A stretch of 64,000 nucleotides of DNA from assembly GCA_036558005.1 (NCBI GenBank), contig DATBGO010000216.1, positions 1 to 64,000 on the forward strand, given 5' to 3'. Numbering within the stretch: position 1 is the stretch's first letter; each line of letters starts with the position of its first letter. The position numbers and the translations under genes were made by a program. The notes beneath the pieces were generated by a model. It was not told the origin of the DNA. It ran no database searches and saw nothing but the letters and a program-made list of their open reading frames with translations. Positions 53,102-62,637 of the stretch are shown here, piece after piece. This stretch comes from DATBGO01 sp036558005 (GTDB lineage: Bacteria; Actinomycetota; Actinomycetes; Streptosporangiales; Streptosporangiaceae).

Positions 53102-53210
53102 CGGCGCCGTGGCCATTGCGCCGCGCCCGGCACCGGCCGCGGGGACGGTGGGCCCAGGTTATGGGCAAGCCATAGATTAGAACGGCACGGTGGAAGGGAA
53201 GTACCGGCAG

Positions 53211-54602
53211 ATGCGGTCTTTGCTCGCGGGGTTCACCATCCGCGGTACCTCGTTCCTCGCCGCCGGGGTGGCCGCGGCCCTGGCCGGGCTGCTGCTCGGC
53301 GAGCGCGACCTGGTCAGCGTCGGCGCGCTGCTGATCGCGCTACCGCTGCTCGCCACCCTGGCCGCGAGCCGGGCCAGGTACCGGCTCAGCTGCGTGCGCA
53401 GCATCGTCCCGCCCAGGGTCCCGGCCGGGCAGACCGCCCGGGTGAGCCTGCGGCTGGCGAACGTGTCCCGGCTGCCGACCGGGCTCCTGCTCGCCGAGGA
53501 CACGGTCCCTTTCGCCCTGGGCACCCGGCCCAGGTACGTGCTGAACGGGATCGAGCGCGGCGGGACCAGGGAACTCAGCTACCCGCTGCGCTCGGACCTG
53601 CGCGGCAAATTCACCGTCGGCCCGCTGGAAATCCGGGTGGCCGACTCCTTCGGCCTGGTTGAGCTCGGCCGGTCATTCTCAACCCGGACGACGTTCGTGG
53701 TCACGCCGCGGGTGGTCCCGCTGCCCCGCGCGGTGATAGCAGGAAGCTGGATGGGTGACGGCGACGGCCGGACCCGCGCGGCGGCCGCCGCTGGCGAGGA
53801 TGATGTCATCCCGCGCTCCTACCGGGACGGCGACGAGCTGCGCCGGGTGCACTGGCGGTCGACCGCCAGGTACGGCGAGCTGATGGTGCGGCGGGAAGAG
53901 CAGAAGTGGCGCAACCGGGTGATGCTGCTGCTGGATACCCGGCGCGGCGCGCACACCGGCACCGGGCCGACGTCGTCGTTCGAGTTCGCGGTCAGCGCCG
54001 CCGCCTCGATCGGCGTGCACCTGGCCAGGGATGGACTCGACGGCCAGCTGATCACCGATTCCGGCGCGGTGGCCACCGCCGGGCTGTTCGAGGACGTACT
54101 GCTCGACTCGCTGGCGGTGATCAAGCCATCGCGCGGCAGCGACCTCGGCGGCGGCACGGCGGCGCTGCGCACCGGCAGCAGCGGCCTGGTCATCGCGATC
54201 GTGGGGCAGATGTCGGCGGGCGTCGCGCGGCAGCTCGCGGCGAGCCGCAGGGACGCCGGCCCGGCGGTCGCGCTGCTGCTGGCCGTGTCCACCTGGGCCG
54301 ACGGGCCAGCCAGGGACCGGGCCGCCGTGGCCGGCCACAGCGACGGTAACGGGCAGGGCGCGGCGGCCCAGGACGGCGGCAACGGCAGCGGACCGCAGCC
54401 CGCGGCGGGCAAGGCCAGATCCCGGCAGGCCGGCCGGGACGAGACGAGCGCGGCCGCGGCCGTCTTGCGCGCGGCGGGCTGGCGGGTCGTCTCGGTGGAT
54501 GCCAGCACCTCGCTGGCCGCTGCCTGGCAGCAACTCGGCGCGCTCCCGGTGGTCCCCGGGCACATCGCAAAGCCAAGCAAGATCGGTGAGGCGGCTTCAT
54601 GA
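53211..54602 (+). CDS. DUF58 protein
   Basis: The 463-residue protein has two N-terminal membrane segments (about 6-26 and 31-52) and the DUF58 core motif RSYRDGDELRRVHWRSTARYGELMVRREE (in parts), followed by a VWA-like fold (VMLLLDTR). GGAAGGGAA lies before the ATG at 53211; a GTG at 53190 is in frame but has no separate ribosome site. DUF58 proteins pair with MoxR ATPases. The stop overlaps the transglutaminase start by four bases. Confidence 0.9.
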   Translation: MRSLLAGFTIRGTSFLAAGVAAALAGLLLGERDLVSVGALLIALPLLATLAASRARYRLSCVRSIVPPRVPAGQTARVSLRLANVSRLPTGLLLAEDTVPFALGTRPRYVLNGIERGGTRELSYPLRSDLRGKFTVGPLEIRVADSFGLVELGRSFSTRTTFVVTPRVVPLPRAVIAGSWMGDGDGRTRAAAAAGEDDVIPRSYRDGDELRRVHWRSTARYGELMVRREEQKWRNRVMLLLDTRRGAHTGTGPTSSFEFAVSAAASIGVHLARDGLDGQLITDSGAVATAGLFEDVLLDSLAVIKPSRGSDLGGGTAALRTGSSGLVIAIVGQMSAGVARQLAASRRDAGPAVALLLAVSTWADGPARDRAAVAGHSDGNGQGAAAQDGGNGSGPQPAAGKARSRQAGRDETSAAAAVLRAAGWRVVSVDASTSLAAAWQQLGALPVVPGHIAKPSKIGEAAS

Positions 54603-57193
54603 ACATCCGGCTGACGCTGACCACGGCCCTGGCCGTCATCCTCGCCTCACTGTCGGTCTCCCCGCTGATCCAGGGCTGGGGCTGGTTCTTCGGCGGGGTC
54701 GGCGCCGTGCTCGTCGTCACCGCCGCCGGGCTGCTGACCAGGCTGGCCCCGGTGCCGGCCACGGTGGCGGCCTGCCTGCTCGCGGTGATCGCGTGCCTGC
54801 CGCTGATGGCGGTGCCGGCCTGGTACGCCAGGGCCGGCGCGGCGCTGATCGTGGTGGCCGGTGCCGCGGGCCTGACCAGGCACCGCCGGCTGGCCGCGCT
54901 GGCCTGGCTGATCACCTACCTGGGCGCGCTGCTGATCTACCTGAACGCCTCGTTCGCGGCCGGCTGGTCCATCGCCGGGTTCCTGCCGACCAGGGCGTCG
55001 ATCCGGCACCTGGCCTCGCTGGCCAGCGGCGGCCTGGACGAGCGCGCGTTCGTCCCCCCCGTGCCGGGGATCCACGGCATCGTGCTGGTCACCGCGGCCG
55101 GCGTCGGCCTGATGGCGGTGGCCGCGGACCTGCTGGCGATCCGGCTGCGCAGCCCGGCCATCGCCGGGCTGCCGCTGCTCGCGCTCTTCAGCGTGCCGAT
55201 CACGACCAACGCCAAGCAGGACGCGCTCGGCTCCACCGTGGTGTTCTGCCTGGGCATCATCGGCTACCTGGCGATGCTGGCAGCCGACGGGCGAGACCGG
55301 CTGCGCATCTGGGGCCGCCTGGTGACGGTCTGGCAGTACCGCGACACCGAGGCGGTCCAGGGACCCGACACCAGGGCGCTGGCCGCCTCCGGCCGCCGGA
55401 TCGGGCTGGCCGCGGTCAGCATCGCGGTGCTGGTCCCGCTGCTCATCCCCGGGATCGGCGTGCACGGGCTATTCGGCTCGCACGACAACACCGGCAACGG
55501 CGGGAAGGCGCGGGTCGCACTGCCCGACCCGATCGTGCAGATGCAGCATCAACTGCAGTCGAGCAGCCCGCAGACGGTGCTGACCTACACCACCACCGCG
55601 GCCAACGCGAGCAGCCAGTACCTGCACGTCTACGTGCTGAACTACGACGGCGCCTCAGGCCGGTGGACGCTGGTCACCCCGGGCACCTCGACCCAGGTGG
55701 GCAGCAAGGCGCTGCGGCCAGCGCCCGGCGCCACCGCCCAGATCCACGAGCAGGTCACCCGTACCCGCGCCAAGCTGGCCAGGAACGTGGCCGGCTATAA
55801 CTCCAAGCTGAGCTTCCTGCCGGTCCCGTACGCGCCGTCCAGCGTCGGCGTCAGCGGCGAGTGGGCCGAGGACAACTCCACCCTGATGGTGTACTCGACC
55901 AAGACCGCGCTGGGCGGCCTGGACTACACCGTGACCAGCAAGGCGGTGGCACCATCACAGCAGCAGCTCGAAGCCGCGGGCAGCGCGTCGAGCTCGCCCG
56001 CCGCGACCGACTACTTCGAGCAGCCCCGGTCCCACGCGCGCCAGCTGACCAAGATCGCTGACAGCATCACCAAGGGCAAGAACACCGCCATCGACAAGGC
56101 CATCGCCCTGCAGGACTGGTTCAGGACCAGCAGCCGGTTCAGCTACAACCTCGACGTGCACCTGCCCGACAGCACTGCTGGCCTGGTCAAGTTCCTGACC
56201 AAGACCAGGCAGGGCTACTGCCAGCAGTTCGCGTTCGCGATGGCGATCCTGGCCAGGGAAATCGGCATCCCGTCCCGGATCGTGGTCGGCTACACCGCCG
56301 GCACCAACGAGGGCAACAACACCTGGCGGATCACCACCGCGGACGCGCACGCCTGGCCGGAGCTGTACTTCCCCGCAGCGGGCTGGCTGCGGTTCGAGCC
56401 GACCCCGTCGGGTGCCGAGGGCCAGGCCACCGCCGATCCGCCGGCCTACGCCGGGGCCACGGCACCCAGCGCGCCGACCGGGCCGCAGACCGGCCCCGCG
56501 GGCGGCCCGGGCTCCGCGCTCGGCACCGCGGGCGGCAAGGCCAGTTCGGGCGCGCTGGCCAAGCTGAGGAACCTGGAGAACCAGACAGACACGCTGACCG
56601 GATCGGGCAAGCGGGCCGGGTCCGCGGGGACCAGTTTCCCCTACGGCTGGGTCATCCTGGCCGTGCTGGTGCTGGCGCTGGTGACGCCGGGGACCGCCCG
56701 GCTGCTGATCCGGCGCGCCCGGTGGCACCGCGCGGCCGGTGATGCCGCCCTGGCCAGCGCCGCGTGGCGGGAACTGCGAGACGACCTGGCTGATCACGCG
56801 ATGGCGGGCCGGCCCAGTGAGTCGCCCCGCGGCGTCGCGTACCGGATCGGCAAGCTGCTCGGCCTGGAGACCGACGCCGCCCGGGCCCTGGAGCGCGTCG
56901 CCACCGCCGAGGAACGGGCCAGGTACGCCCCGGTCCCGCTGCACGCCGTCGCGCTGCGCCAGGATGTCGCCGCGGTCCGCCGGGCGATCGCCAGCGAGGC
57001 TGACGCGCCGGTGCGCTGGCGGGCCCGGCTGCTGCCCTCCTCCACCCTCGGGCCTGCCCGCACGGCGCTGCAGAACGCGCTGGACGTGTTCGGCTGGATG
57101 GAGGCCGCCGGGCTGCGGCTGCGTAACAGCGCGCTGGCCCGCCGGGCCCGGCTCAACCGAGACCCGGCCAGCGCCCGGCAGGTTCTCGGCTAG
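54599..57193 (+). CDS. TgpA-type membrane transglutaminase-like protein
   Basis: The 864-residue protein has six or so N-terminal membrane helices, a large extracytoplasmic transglutaminase-like domain, one more helix (about 680-700) and a cytoplasmic helical tail. Cys is in RQGYCQQFAFAMAILAREIG, His in TADAHAWPELYF, and the Asp/Asn follows in the same fold; the triad looks intact. The DUF3488-transglutaminase-DUF4129 layout matches TgpA. A role in wall or surface protein processing is inferred from the family. Confidence 0.92.
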   Translation: MNIRLTLTTALAVILASLSVSPLIQGWGWFFGGVGAVLVVTAAGLLTRLAPVPATVAACLLAVIACLPLMAVPAWYARAGAALIVVAGAAGLTRHRRLAALAWLITYLGALLIYLNASFAAGWSIAGFLPTRASIRHLASLASGGLDERAFVPPVPGIHGIVLVTAAGVGLMAVAADLLAIRLRSPAIAGLPLLALFSVPITTNAKQDALGSTVVFCLGIIGYLAMLAADGRDRLRIWGRLVTVWQYRDTEAVQGPDTRALAASGRRIGLAAVSIAVLVPLLIPGIGVHGLFGSHDNTGNGGKARVALPDPIVQMQHQLQSSSPQTVLTYTTTAANASSQYLHVYVLNYDGASGRWTLVTPGTSTQVGSKALRPAPGATAQIHEQVTRTRAKLARNVAGYNSKLSFLPVPYAPSSVGVSGEWAEDNSTLMVYSTKTALGGLDYTVTSKAVAPSQQQLEAAGSASSSPAATDYFEQPRSHARQLTKIADSITKGKNTAIDKAIALQDWFRTSSRFSYNLDVHLPDSTAGLVKFLTKTRQGYCQQFAFAMAILAREIGIPSRIVVGYTAGTNEGNNTWRITTADAHAWPELYFPAAGWLRFEPTPSGAEGQATADPPAYAGATAPSAPTGPQTGPAGGPGSALGTAGGKASSGALAKLRNLENQTDTLTGSGKRAGSAGTSFPYGWVILAVLVLALVTPGTARLLIRRARWHRAAGDAALASAAWRELRDDLADHAMAGRPSESPRGVAYRIGKLLGLETDAARALERVATAEERARYAPVPLHAVALRQDVAAVRRAIASEADAPVRWRARLLPSSTLGPARTALQNALDVFGWMEAAGLRLRNSALARRARLNRDPASARQVLG

Positions 57194-57220
57194 CCGGTCC
57201 CGCGGCTGGCGGGCCGCTGG

Positions 57221-57622
57221 CTAGCGGTCGCGCTCCTGGCGGCGGCGCCACCGCTCTTCGAGGCGCTCCATCAGGCCCGGGCTCGCGGCCTTGCCGCGGC
57301 GGCCCTGGCTCACGGTCTTGCCAGTGTTGCTGGCCCGGCCGCTGGTGATGCTGGTCATGTGCCGGTAGCTATTCAGCGCCCACATGCTCGATCCCAGCAT
57401 GACGATGAAGCCCGCCACGCCGATCAGGACGTATTTGGTGGTGACCCCGCCCAGCAGCAGCCCGACGCCGAGGAGGAAGCCGAAGATGGCCTGAATCACC
57501 CGGCGCTTGTAGTGCACGCGCGGGTCACTGGCGCGCACGGCGTTCGCGAACCGCGGATAATCGGCATATAGCGCCTGCTCGATCTGCTCAAGCTGGCGCT
57601 GCTCGTGCTCAGAGAGCGGCAC
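57221..57622 (-). CDS. DUF3040 membrane protein
   Basis: The 133-residue protein starts PLSEHEQRQLEQIEQALYADYPRFA, the DUF3040 signature, with two membrane helices (residues about 46-64 and 66-88) and a basic tail. The GTG at 57622 is preferred over an ATG at 57634 because GGGAGG lies four bases upstream and the family starts at this point. It converges on the transglutaminase gene. Family function is unknown. Confidence 0.88.
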   Translation of the reverse strand: MPLSEHEQRQLEQIEQALYADYPRFANAVRASDPRVHYKRRVIQAIFGFLLGVGLLLGGVTTKYVLIGVAGFIVMLGSSMWALNSYRHMTSITSGRASNTGKTVSQGRRGKAASPGLMERLEERWRRRQERDR

Positions 57623-57811
57623 GGCGCCTCCCATCAGACCTCACGCGTGACGAGCCCTGCGGCTTTCGCCTCACGGACTGCTTTCCCCAAGAATACGAGC
57701 GCGAGTGCGTCCTGCGGAAGGGTACATCGTCCGGCCCCCGGGCACTGGCAGGTACAGATAGCCATAAACTACGCACACTGTCTGATTTTGGTCAGCTGTT
57801 CGGCCAGGCCC

Positions 57812-59011
57812 TCAGCTCCCGGCCGCGTCGTGGCCGGGGTCCACCAGGGTCGCCGGGCGCACCGCGTCGGTGCCGAACCGCCCGGCGATCCGGTCCAGTG
57901 CCTGCTCCGCCTCCCGCCAGGGGGCCGGGCTCTCGCCCAGGGCCAGCTGAGTGGCGGCCCCGGCCGCCGGGACCAGCCCGGTGGCGCGCACCCCGACCAG
58001 CCGCAGCAGCGCCTTCGGGTCGAGCCCGGCGGACTGGTACAGCTCGCAGGCGGTGAGGTAGATCTGCTGCGCCACGTCGGTCGGGTCGGCCAGCGTGCGT
58101 GACCTGGTGATGGTCTTGAAGCTGGCCAGCCGCAGCTTGACCACGACCGTCCTGGCCGTGCAGCCAGAGCGGCGCAGGCTCCGGGCCGTCCGGCCCGACA
58201 GCCGCAGCAGCTCACGCCGGATGACGTCGGGGTCTGCGATGTCGCGGTCGAAGGTCTCCTCGGCGCCGACGCTCTTTTCCCGCACGTGCGGGACCACCCG
58301 GCGGTCATCCCGCCCGGCGGCCAGCGCCGCGAGGTGCGCGGCCGCGGCCTGCCCGAGCGCGCGCTCAAGCGCCGGGACCGGGGTCTGCGCGATGTCAGCC
58401 ACCGTGCGCAGCCCCAGCCGGGCCAGCACCTGGCCGGTCTGCCTGCCCACCCCCCACAGCGCGGAGACCGGCAGCGGGTGCAGGAAATCCAGGATGCCGT
58501 CGGCCGGGATGACCAGCAGGCCGTCGGGCTTGCAGTGCACGGAGGCGAGCTTGGCGATGAACTTGGTCGTCGCCACCCCGACCGAGCAGGTGATGCCCTG
58601 CTGCTGGCGGACCTCCCGCCGGATCAGCGCGCCGATCGCGGCGGGCGAGCCGAGCCGCCGGATCGCGCCGGAGACGTCCAGGAACGCCTCGTCCAGGGCC
58701 AGCGGCTCCACCTCCGGCGTGACCGACCCGAAGATGGACATGACTTCCCTGGATACCGCGCCGTAGTGGCCGTGCCGCGGCGGGATGAACACCGCCTGCG
58801 GGCACAGCCGCCTGGCCTGCGAGACCGGCATGGCCGAGCGGACCCCGAACGCGCGGGCCGGGTAGGTGGCCGACAGCACCACGCCGCGCGGGCCTGCCCC
58901 GGCCACCACCACCGGGGCGCTGGCCAGCTCCGGCCGGTCCCTGATCTCCACGCTGGCGTAGAAGGCATCCATGTCGACGTGCAGGATGTGACAGCCGCTG
59001 TCCTCAGGCAC
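57812..59011 (-). CDS. dinB: DNA polymerase IV
   Basis: The 399-residue Y-family polymerase shows palm motifs HVDMDAFYASVE and PLALDEAFLDVSGAI, the finger region ATYPARAFGVRSAMP, the HhH region (LPVSALWGVGRQTGQVLARLG) and the little-finger domain. Used for translesion synthesis. It lies alone on the minus strand, with a 189-base gap to the DUF3040 gene. Confidence 0.94.
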   Translation of the reverse strand: MPEDSGCHILHVDMDAFYASVEIRDRPELASAPVVVAGAGPRGVVLSATYPARAFGVRSAMPVSQARRLCPQAVFIPPRHGHYGAVSREVMSIFGSVTPEVEPLALDEAFLDVSGAIRRLGSPAAIGALIRREVRQQQGITCSVGVATTKFIAKLASVHCKPDGLLVIPADGILDFLHPLPVSALWGVGRQTGQVLARLGLRTVADIAQTPVPALERALGQAAAAHLAALAAGRDDRRVVPHVREKSVGAEETFDRDIADPDVIRRELLRLSGRTARSLRRSGCTARTVVVKLRLASFKTITRSRTLADPTDVAQQIYLTACELYQSAGLDPKALLRLVGVRATGLVPAAGAATQLALGESPAPWREAEQALDRIAGRFGTDAVRPATLVDPGHDAAGS

Positions 59012-59065
59012 CGGACCACCTCCCGCCGCTACCAGGCCAAATGTAGCCCGGTCCGGGGACAGTCC

Positions 59066-59160
59066 GGGCCTGCGTGGGGTCGCGGCACGAGCCGGCCCGG
59101 GCCTGCGTGGGGTCGCGGCGCGGGCCGGCCCGGGCCTGGGTGCGGGCCCGGCGCGAGCAC
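59066..59160. repeat. 33-base tandem repeat between dinB and nusB
   Basis: A 33-base unit (roughly CGGGCCTGCGTGGGGTCGCG plus GCACGAGCCGGCC) occurs twice almost unchanged and a third time in part. It lies between the dinB start and the nusB stop. It contains no supported gene. Confidence 0.75.
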
Positions 59161-59184
59161 CAGCCCACGCCTGAAAAATTCCGC

Positions 59185-59607
59185 CTAGATGCCCAGGGCC
59201 TGCTCGAGCTCGGGCCGCAGCGCGGCCAGCCTGGCGAGCAGCCCGTTGACGAAGGCGGGCGAGGAATCCGTCGACAGGTCGCGGGCCAGCGCGACCGCCT
59301 CGCTGATCGCCACCCCGTCCGGCACCGCGGGCGCCCAGAACAGCTCGAACACCGCGACCCGCAGGATGTTGCGGTCGACCGCGGGCATCCGGTCCAGCGT
59401 CCAGCCTTCCGAGTGCGCCGACAGCAACTCGTCGATCGCGGCGCGGTGCGCCTGCACCCCGCGGACCAGGTCCGCCGCGTAACCCGACATCGGCGGGCCC
59501 GTCTCGGCGATCCGCTGGCTCAGCAGGTCGAGCACGGGCACCGCGCGGATCTCGGCTTCGTACAGGATGTCCAGGGCCCGCTTGCGGGCCTTGCTACGAG
59601 CCGGCAT
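59185..59607 (-). CDS. nusB: Transcription antitermination factor NusB
   Basis: The 140-residue all-helical protein matches NusB throughout: ARKRALDILYEAEIR, ERAVDRN-like MPAVDRNILRVAVFEL and AISEAVALARDLSTDSSPAFVNGLLARL. It takes part in rRNA transcription antitermination with NusE. It follows efp by 36 bases. Confidence 0.95.
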   Translation of the reverse strand: MPARSKARKRALDILYEAEIRAVPVLDLLSQRIAETGPPMSGYAADLVRGVQAHRAAIDELLSAHSEGWTLDRMPAVDRNILRVAVFELFWAPAVPDGVAISEAVALARDLSTDSSPAFVNGLLARLAALRPELEQALGI

Positions 59608-59643
59608 GGCAGCGGGTGGGCGGGCGCTGGCCTGGCCGGCCGG

Positions 59644-60201
59644 TCACGCCCGGCCTAGGTACTGGCCGGTGCGGGTGTCGACCCTGATCTTCTCGCCGGT
59701 GGTGATGAACAGCGGCACCTGGATCTGCGCGCCGGTCTCCAGGGTGGCGGGCTTGGTCCCGCCGGTGGACCGGTCGCCCTGCAGCCCCGGGTCGGTCTGG
59801 CTGACCGTCAGCTCGACCGCCGCCGGCAGCTCCACGTACAGCGGCACACCCTCGTTGAACGCGATCGTCGCGTTCTGCTCCTCCAGCAGGTAGCTGGCCA
59901 CGTCGCCGACCACCGAGGCGGGGATCCGCGGCTGGTCGAAATCCTGGGTGTCCATGAAGACGAAGTCCTCGCCCTCGCGGTAGAGGTACTGCATCTCCCG
60001 CTTGTCCACGCTGGCCTGCTCGACCCGGACGCCGGCGTTGAAGGTCCGGTCGACCACCTTTCCCGACAGCACGTTCTTCAGCTTGGTCCGGACGAACGCG
60101 CCGCCCTTGCCGGGCTTGACGTGCTGGAAGTCAACGACGCTCCATAGCTGGCCGTCGAGGTTGAGGGTCATGCCGTTCTTCAGGTCGTTCGTGGTGGCCA
60201 C
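59644..60201 (-). CDS. efp: Elongation factor P
   Basis: The 185-residue protein has three OB-like domains. The N-terminal loop HVKPGKGGAF carries Lys32, the usual tip residue of actinobacterial EF-P; GDRSTGGTKPATLETGAQIQVPLF and IRVDTRTGQYLGR are at the C-terminus. It eases translation of polyproline, which fits a window full of Pro-rich proteins. The ATG follows closely after the aminopeptidase gene. Confidence 0.97.
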   Translation of the reverse strand: MATTNDLKNGMTLNLDGQLWSVVDFQHVKPGKGGAFVRTKLKNVLSGKVVDRTFNAGVRVEQASVDKREMQYLYREGEDFVFMDTQDFDQPRIPASVVGDVASYLLEEQNATIAFNEGVPLYVELPAAVELTVSQTDPGLQGDRSTGGTKPATLETGAQIQVPLFITTGEKIRVDTRTGQYLGRA

Positions 60202-60242
60202 GTCTGTCGCGTCTCCTGCGTGCGCGGGTTACCCGCTCGTCC

Positions 60243-61337
60243 TCACCGGACGAGCAGTTCCCTGGTGGTTGTCGTCAGCAAGTCGGCTGCCCCCGTCATC
60301 TCGTCGCCGGAGCGCACCACGAGGGTGTCCTCGATCCGGACGCCGCCCTTGCCGGGAAGGTAGATTCCCGGCTCGACGGTAATGGGGGTCCGGTCCGCCA
60401 GTGTACCGGTCCCGGTGTACCCGATCATCGGGTCCTCGTGTACCTCCAGGCCGACTCCATGGCCCACCCCGTGCTGGAAGTTACCGCCGTAGCCGGCCGC
60501 CTCGATCAGGTCCCTGGCCGCCGCGTCCACCACCGAGACGTCGACGCCGTGCCTGGCCGCGCCGACCCCGGCCCGCTGCGCCGCGGCGACCAGATCGTAG
60601 ATCTCCCGCTGCCAGCCGGCCGGCTCGCCCAGCGCGACCGTCCTGGTCATGTCGGCGTGATAGCCGGCGTAGCGGGCACCGCAGTCGATGGTGATCAGGT
60701 CACCAGGCTCGAAGGCGCGGGTGCCGGGCCGGTGATGCGGGATGGCGCCGTTCGGCCCGCTGGCCACGATGGTGTCGAACGCCAGCGCCTCGGCACCGCC
60801 GTCGGTCATGGCGCGCTCCAGGCCGATGGCGAACTCGCGCTCGGTCACCCCGGGCGCGATCGCGGCCAGCATCTGGCTGAACGCATCGCTGGTGATCTCG
60901 CAGGCCCGGGCGAGCAGCGCGATCTCGGCCTCGTCCTTGACCACCCGCAGCGACTCCACCGCCCGCCCGAACGGGAACAGGGCCAGGCCGCCGTCGAGCG
61001 CGAGCAGTTCCTGATGCCGCTCCACCGTCATCTGCTGGGCCTCGAACGCCACCGACCGCAGCCCGCGCCCGATCGCGGCCTTGATCAGCGCGGGCTCGAT
61101 GAACCGCTCGCAGACCAGCTCGAGCTCGGGGCAGTCGCGGGCCGCGGCCTGCGCGTACCTGGAGTCGGTCGCCAGCACCTCCGGCCCGTCGGCGGGCAGC
61201 AGCAGCGCCGCGTTGGAGCTCACCAGCCCGGTCAAATACCGGACGTTGGGCAGGCTGGTGATCAGCGCCGCATCGGCCTGCTTCTCGATCACCTTGGCCC
61301 TGGCCCGCGCTCGGCGCGCGGCGTGTATCTCAGCCAT
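60243..61337 (-). CDS. Xaa-Pro peptidase (aminopeptidase P/PepQ family)
   Basis: The 364-residue M24 peptidase has a creatinase-like N-domain and the catalytic pita-bread fold. Metal ligands lie in TIDCGARYAGYHADMTRT (two Asp), QHGVGHGVGLEVHE (His), TVEPGIYLPG (Glu) and GGVRIEDT (Glu). The ATG at 61337 is preferred over one at 61355 by family length. It is upstream of efp, as is common in Gram-positives. It cleaves Xaa-Pro bonds; the exact specificity is not resolved. Confidence 0.92.
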   Translation of the reverse strand: MAEIHAARRARARAKVIEKQADAALITSLPNVRYLTGLVSSNAALLLPADGPEVLATDSRYAQAAARDCPELELVCERFIEPALIKAAIGRGLRSVAFEAQQMTVERHQELLALDGGLALFPFGRAVESLRVVKDEAEIALLARACEITSDAFSQMLAAIAPGVTEREFAIGLERAMTDGGAEALAFDTIVASGPNGAIPHHRPGTRAFEPGDLITIDCGARYAGYHADMTRTVALGEPAGWQREIYDLVAAAQRAGVGAARHGVDVSVVDAAARDLIEAAGYGGNFQHGVGHGVGLEVHEDPMIGYTGTGTLADRTPITVEPGIYLPGKGGVRIEDTLVVRSGDEMTGAADLLTTTTRELLVR

Positions 61338-61423
61338 AGCACGACTGTAGGGCATGTTTAGCCCGCGCCAGCGGGGCAGAATCCACCCGCCCGGCCCCCG
61401 GGCAGGCGGAGGTAATCACGACC

Positions 61424-62272
61424 ATGCCCAGCTCCGTTGCTGACGGCCCGACCATGACGCCAGGCCAGCACCTGGCCGACCTCGACGACCTGGCGCTGCT
61501 GCGCCTCATCCGGGCTGAGCCCGCGGGCAGCCAGGCCCGCGCGGACGCCTGCGCCGTGCTCGTCGCCCGGTACGTGCCGCTGGTGCGGGCTTGCGCGCGC
61601 AAGTACCGCGGCAGCCCCGAGCCGGCCGAGGAGCTGATGCAGGCCGGCTACGTGGGCCTGATGAAGGCCATCAACAGGTTCGACTCGGCGGCCGGGCAGG
61701 GCCTGGCACCGTACGCGCTGCCGTGCATCAGCGGGGAGATCAAGCGCCACTTCCGGGACCGGCGCTGGCAGCTGAGGGTCCGCCGGCCAGCCCAGGAACT
61801 GGTGCTGGAGATGAGGGCGGCGGCCGGGACGCTGACCCAGCAGCTCGGGCACCCACCCGGCGACGCCGAGCTCGCCGCCCATCTCGGCGTGACCACGGAC
61901 GACATCGCCGATGCCAGGCGCGCCGATCTCAGCTTCCATACCTGGTCCCTGGACGCGCCGGTGACCAGCGGCGACGGTACCGCCAGGCTGTCCGACCTGC
62001 TCGGCGCCGAGGACTCCGGGGTCGAGCACGCGCTGGACATGAGCGCGGTCGCCGCGCACTGGGGCGAGCTGCCCCGGCGGGAGCAGCGGATCCTGCTGAT
62101 GCGCTTCTACGGCAACATGACTCAGTCGCAGATCGGCGACCGGCTGGGCATCTCGCAGATGCACGTGTCCCGGCTGATGACCCAGTCCCTGGGGTACCTG
62201 CGGGCGCGGCTGCTCGGTGATGACGAGCCGGACGGGCAGCCCGGCGAGCTGCCGGTCGCCGGAACGGGATGA
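61424..62272 (+). CDS. SigB/SigF-type RNA polymerase sigma factor
   Basis: The 282-residue sigma factor has regions 2 (EELMQAGYVGLMKAINRFD, ending FDSAAG...LPCISGEIKRHFRDRRW), 3 (RRPAQELVLEMRAAAGTLTQQLGHPP, in parts) and 4 (LPRREQRILLMRFYGNMTQSQIGDRLGISQMHVSRL). It belongs to the general-stress/sporulation group that is usually held by anti-sigma factors. GGAGGT lies upstream of the ATG. No anti-sigma gene is in the window, but a PP2C phosphatase follows convergently. Confidence 0.94.
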   Translation: MPSSVADGPTMTPGQHLADLDDLALLRLIRAEPAGSQARADACAVLVARYVPLVRACARKYRGSPEPAEELMQAGYVGLMKAINRFDSAAGQGLAPYALPCISGEIKRHFRDRRWQLRVRRPAQELVLEMRAAAGTLTQQLGHPPGDAELAAHLGVTTDDIADARRADLSFHTWSLDAPVTSGDGTARLSDLLGAEDSGVEHALDMSAVAAHWGELPRREQRILLMRFYGNMTQSQIGDRLGISQMHVSRLMTQSLGYLRARLLGDDEPDGQPGELPVAGTG

Positions 62273-62637
62273 GGACCGCGACCGGGCTGGCCCTGCTGGG
62301 CACGGGCGCCATCCTCGCCTTCGCCGTCCACGCCGGCCTGCCCGGCTTCAACCTGGCGGTGGCCGGCTGGATTCTCATGCTGACCGGCGCCGCGGGGATG
62401 TTCATCCCGGCCCGGGCGGCCGGCTGGCTGCGCAGGCAGATCCTGGTGCAGGGCCCGCGCCCGCCGGCGGCCGCCGTAGGGCGCGGGCCTGGCCCCTACC
62501 CGGCCGCGCTGATGCGTGACCCGGCGGCGCTGGCCGCCAAGATCCTGCAGGACGCGCAGCTGCCGCCCGCCAGCATCAGGTTCCCGGCGGCCGGCCGGGG
62601 CGAGCCCCCGGGCCCGGACGGGCCCGGGCCGGCTTAG
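62269..62637 (+). CDS. DUF6458-like small membrane protein
   Basis: The 122-residue product has two membrane helices (about 4-22 and 27-47) and a Pro/Ala-rich cytoplasmic tail, the layout of DUF6458-like proteins in actinobacteria. Its start overlaps the sigma factor stop by four bases. The stop overlaps that of the convergent phosphatase, so no terminator fits between them. Confidence 0.78.
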   Translation: MRTATGLALLGTGAILAFAVHAGLPGFNLAVAGWILMLTGAAGMFIPARAAGWLRRQILVQGPRPPAAAVGRGPGPYPAALMRDPAALAAKILQDAQLPPASIRFPAAGRGEPPGPDGPGPA

